Below the pieces are notes generated by a model. It searched no databases and was not told the DNA's origin. It saw only the letters and a program-made list of their open reading frames with translations. The translations under genes were made by a program, and so were the position numbers. Source: Boseongicola sp. (GTDB lineage: Bacteria > Pseudomonadota > Alphaproteobacteria > Rhodobacterales > Rhodobacteraceae). From it: a DNA stretch of 7,246 nt. Below, piece after piece: positions 5,969 to 7,246 of this stretch (positions within the stretch are counted from its first letter, which is position 1; the number at the start of each line of letters is the position of its first letter). The DNA lies in contig JABDPD010000005.1 in assembly GCA_013042895.1 (NCBI GenBank), positions 1 to 7,246 on the forward strand, given 5' to 3'.

Positions 5969-6883
5969 ATGAAACTTGGCCTTTTAACCGCACCTTTTGA
6001 GGACACCGAATTGCTGGAGGTCGCTGCATGGGCTGGCTCCAGCGGCTTCTCGGCCTTTGAAGTCGCCTGCTGGCCCGCGTCTGGCGGTGAAAAGAGACGT
6101 TACGCAGGCACAAGCCATATCAACGTCGACGGTCTCAGCGAAACCCAAGGCGCAGATATTATTGCCGGGCTTGGCGAGCACGGCATTGAAATCTCGGGCC
6201 TCGGATACTACCCCAACCCGCTCCATGAAGACGCCGGTCATCGCGATGAGGTGATCGGCCACCTCATGAAAGTCATCACCGCTGCGGGGACCATGGGCAT
6301 CGGCGTAGTGAACACCTTCGTCGGTGGAGACCGCAATCTGAACCTCGATGAAAACTGGTCTCGTGCCACCGAGATATTCGCGCCAATTGTCACCCACGCC
6401 AAAGCCTCAGGCGTACGCCTCTGCTTTGAAAACTGCCCGATGATCTTCAGCTACGACGAATGGCCTGGCGGCCACAATATCGCCTACTCGCCCAAGATCT
6501 GGAGACGCATCTTCGAGGAATGGGGAGATGACGTTGGCATGAACTTCGATCCATCCCACCTGATCTGGCAATTCATAGACCAAACGCGCTTTATTAAGGA
6601 ATTCGGCCCCCACATGGCACATGTTCACGCAAAAGACGTTATGGTGGACCGAGATGGCCTTTATGAGAACGGCGTCATGTCAACGGGAATGGGCTGGCAG
6701 ATTCCGAGACTCTGCGGCCTTGGAGATGTTAATTGGTCCGATTTCTTCTCTGGCCTTTACCTCGCCGGATACGACGGACCAGTCATTATCGAACACGAAG
6801 ACCGCCTTTTCGAAGGTACAGACGAAAAAATCAAAAGAGGGTTCCTGCTGGCGCGAGACGTGCTCCAGCCGTTCATCAAATAG
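5969..6883 (+). CDS. Sugar phosphate isomerase/epimerase-like TIM-barrel protein (MocC/IolE-like)
   Basis: This 304-residue protein has the xylose-isomerase-like TIM-barrel fold (AP-endonuclease-2 superfamily), which includes IolE (inosose dehydratase), MocC and keto-sugar 3-epimerases. Likely divalent-metal ligands appear at the ends of successive strands: E154 (LCFENCP), D194 with H197 (MNFDPSHL), H220 (HVHAKD) and E275 (VIIEHED). Such enzymes isomerise, epimerise or dehydrate keto-sugars through an enediolate bound to the metal. AGAGGA at 5958-5963 overlaps the stop codon of the upstream Gfo/Idh/MocA gene and lies 5 bases before the ATG, indicating tight operon coupling. A dehydrogenase followed by such an isomerase is a recurrent pair: the first makes a keto-sugar and the second rearranges it. 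Fold and metal site are secure; the reaction type is open. Confidence 0.9.
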   Translation: MKLGLLTAPFEDTELLEVAAWAGSSGFSAFEVACWPASGGEKRRYAGTSHINVDGLSETQGADIIAGLGEHGIEISGLGYYPNPLHEDAGHRDEVIGHLMKVITAAGTMGIGVVNTFVGGDRNLNLDENWSRATEIFAPIVTHAKASGVRLCFENCPMIFSYDEWPGGHNIAYSPKIWRRIFEEWGDDVGMNFDPSHLIWQFIDQTRFIKEFGPHMAHVHAKDVMVDRDGLYENGVMSTGMGWQIPRLCGLGDVNWSDFFSGLYLAGYDGPVIIEHEDRLFEGTDEKIKRGFLLARDVLQPFIK

Positions 6884-6885
6884 AA

Positions 6886-6899
6886 GGGCGCAAAAGCCC
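6886..6899 (+). terminator. Weak intercistronic hairpin, possible attenuator or mRNA-stability element
   Basis: GGGC GCAAAA GCCC can fold into a 4-base-pair stem with a 6-base loop, 3 bases after the isomerase stop codon. No run of T follows, so it is not a convincing terminator. Hairpins at this position commonly separate enzyme genes from a highly expressed binding-protein gene. The stem is short and may be fortuitous. Confidence 0.25.
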
Positions 6900-6938
6900 C
6901 GCAATTTCAACTGAGTAAAGTACTGGGAGAAATATCAA

Positions 6939-7246
6939 ATGAAAAAACTACTCACGGGCGCGGCCACCATTGCAATCGCCGCAACCATGGCTCCGGCCGC
7001 CTTTGCTGACGGCCATAAAAGCTACACAATCGGCGTGTCCAATACAGTGCAGGGCAACGGCTGGCGCGAGCAGATGATTTGCGCGATGCGCGCTCAGGCA
7101 CTTGTCGAAGGTGACGTGACAAACATGATCGTCGCCCACCGCAACACCGACTCAGCCGGTCAGCTTGAAGACCTCAACAACCTCATCGAAGCAGGCGTGG
7201 ACGCTATTGTCCTCAACCCTTCCAACCCTGACGCGCTAAATTCGGC
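6939..7246 (+). CDS. ABC transporter periplasmic sugar-binding protein, 5' part only
   Basis: The frame begins at the ATG at 6939, with GGGAG (6925-6929) upstream, and runs open for 102 codons to the right edge. Residues 1-23 (MKKLLTGAATIAIAATMAPAAFA) form a clear signal peptide with a predicted AFA/DG cleavage site, so the mature protein is periplasmic. The mature start YTIGVSNTVQGNGWREQM, followed by a segment with NNLIEAGVDAIVLNPSNPDALN (about 80-101), is the N-terminal lobe of a type-I, ribose/LacI-like sugar-binding protein. These deliver sugars or cyclitols to ABC importers. It is 55 bases downstream of the TIM-barrel gene on the same strand. The ATP-binding and permease genes are expected to follow outside the window. 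The position corresponds functionally to MocB in rhizopine loci; the ligand is unknown. Confidence 0.9.
   Translation, partial: MKKLLTGAATIAIAATMAPAAFADGHKSYTIGVSNTVQGNGWREQMICAMRAQALVEGDVTNMIVAHRNTDSAGQLEDLNNLIEAGVDAIVLNPSNPDALNS

Noticed and set aside
1..7246. Mobile elements, CRISPR arrays, tRNA or rRNA genes
   Set aside because: No transposase, long terminal repeats, regularly spaced repeats or cloverleaf-like segments were seen; the window is almost fully packed with metabolic genes.

Overview
The window looks like a chromosomal or large-plasmid sugar-catabolism locus from an alphaproteobacterium, probably a Rhodobacterales/Roseobacter-type or rhizobial organism. This rests on the moderately GC-rich coding style, the gene families present, and a solute-binding protein that begins ADGH after its signal-peptide cleavage site. 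No RNA genes, mobile elements or CRISPR arrays are visible. All gaps between genes are short; the longest are the two divergent control regions at about 1914-2078 and 3884-4063.

Layout. (1) Minus strand, 1913 to 1: a three-histidine-box membrane oxygenase of the fatty-acid-desaturase superfamily (MocD-like), a small Rieske [2Fe-2S] ferredoxin (MocE-like), and an aldose 1-epimerase-like gene cut by the left edge. The gaps are 33 and 44 bases, so this is probably one operon. (2) Plus strand, 2079-2855: a short-chain dehydrogenase (SDR), divergent from the oxygenase. Its end overlaps by 4 bases that of (3) a convergent minus-strand LacI-family regulator. (4) Plus strand, from about 4064 to beyond 7246: a second SDR, a Gfo/Idh/MocA oxidoreductase, a xylose-isomerase-like TIM-barrel protein (MocC/IolE-like), and the start of a secreted ABC-type sugar-binding protein cut by the right edge.

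Between lacI and operon (4) lie two exact copies, in opposite orientation, of a 16-base LacI-type operator (3937-3952 and 3978-3993). Their centres are 43 bases apart, about four helical turns. This is the clearest regulatory signal in the window: the LacI protein very likely controls itself and the divergent catabolic operon, perhaps through a small loop.

Working model (inference). A sugar or cyclitol is captured by the periplasmic binding protein and imported. It is then processed by the epimerase, the SDRs, the MocA-type dehydrogenase and the TIM-barrel isomerase. The membrane oxygenase with its Rieske electron donor adds an oxygen-dependent step. The set of MocA-, MocC-, MocD- and MocE-like proteins plus a sugar-binding protein resembles rhizopine (3-O-methyl-scyllo-inosamine) catabolism, where MocDEF is thought to remove the O-methyl group. 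Here the regulator is LacI-type, and two SDRs and an aldose epimerase are present. The locus may therefore encode oxidative O-demethylation and catabolism of a different methylated sugar, so far unidentified.
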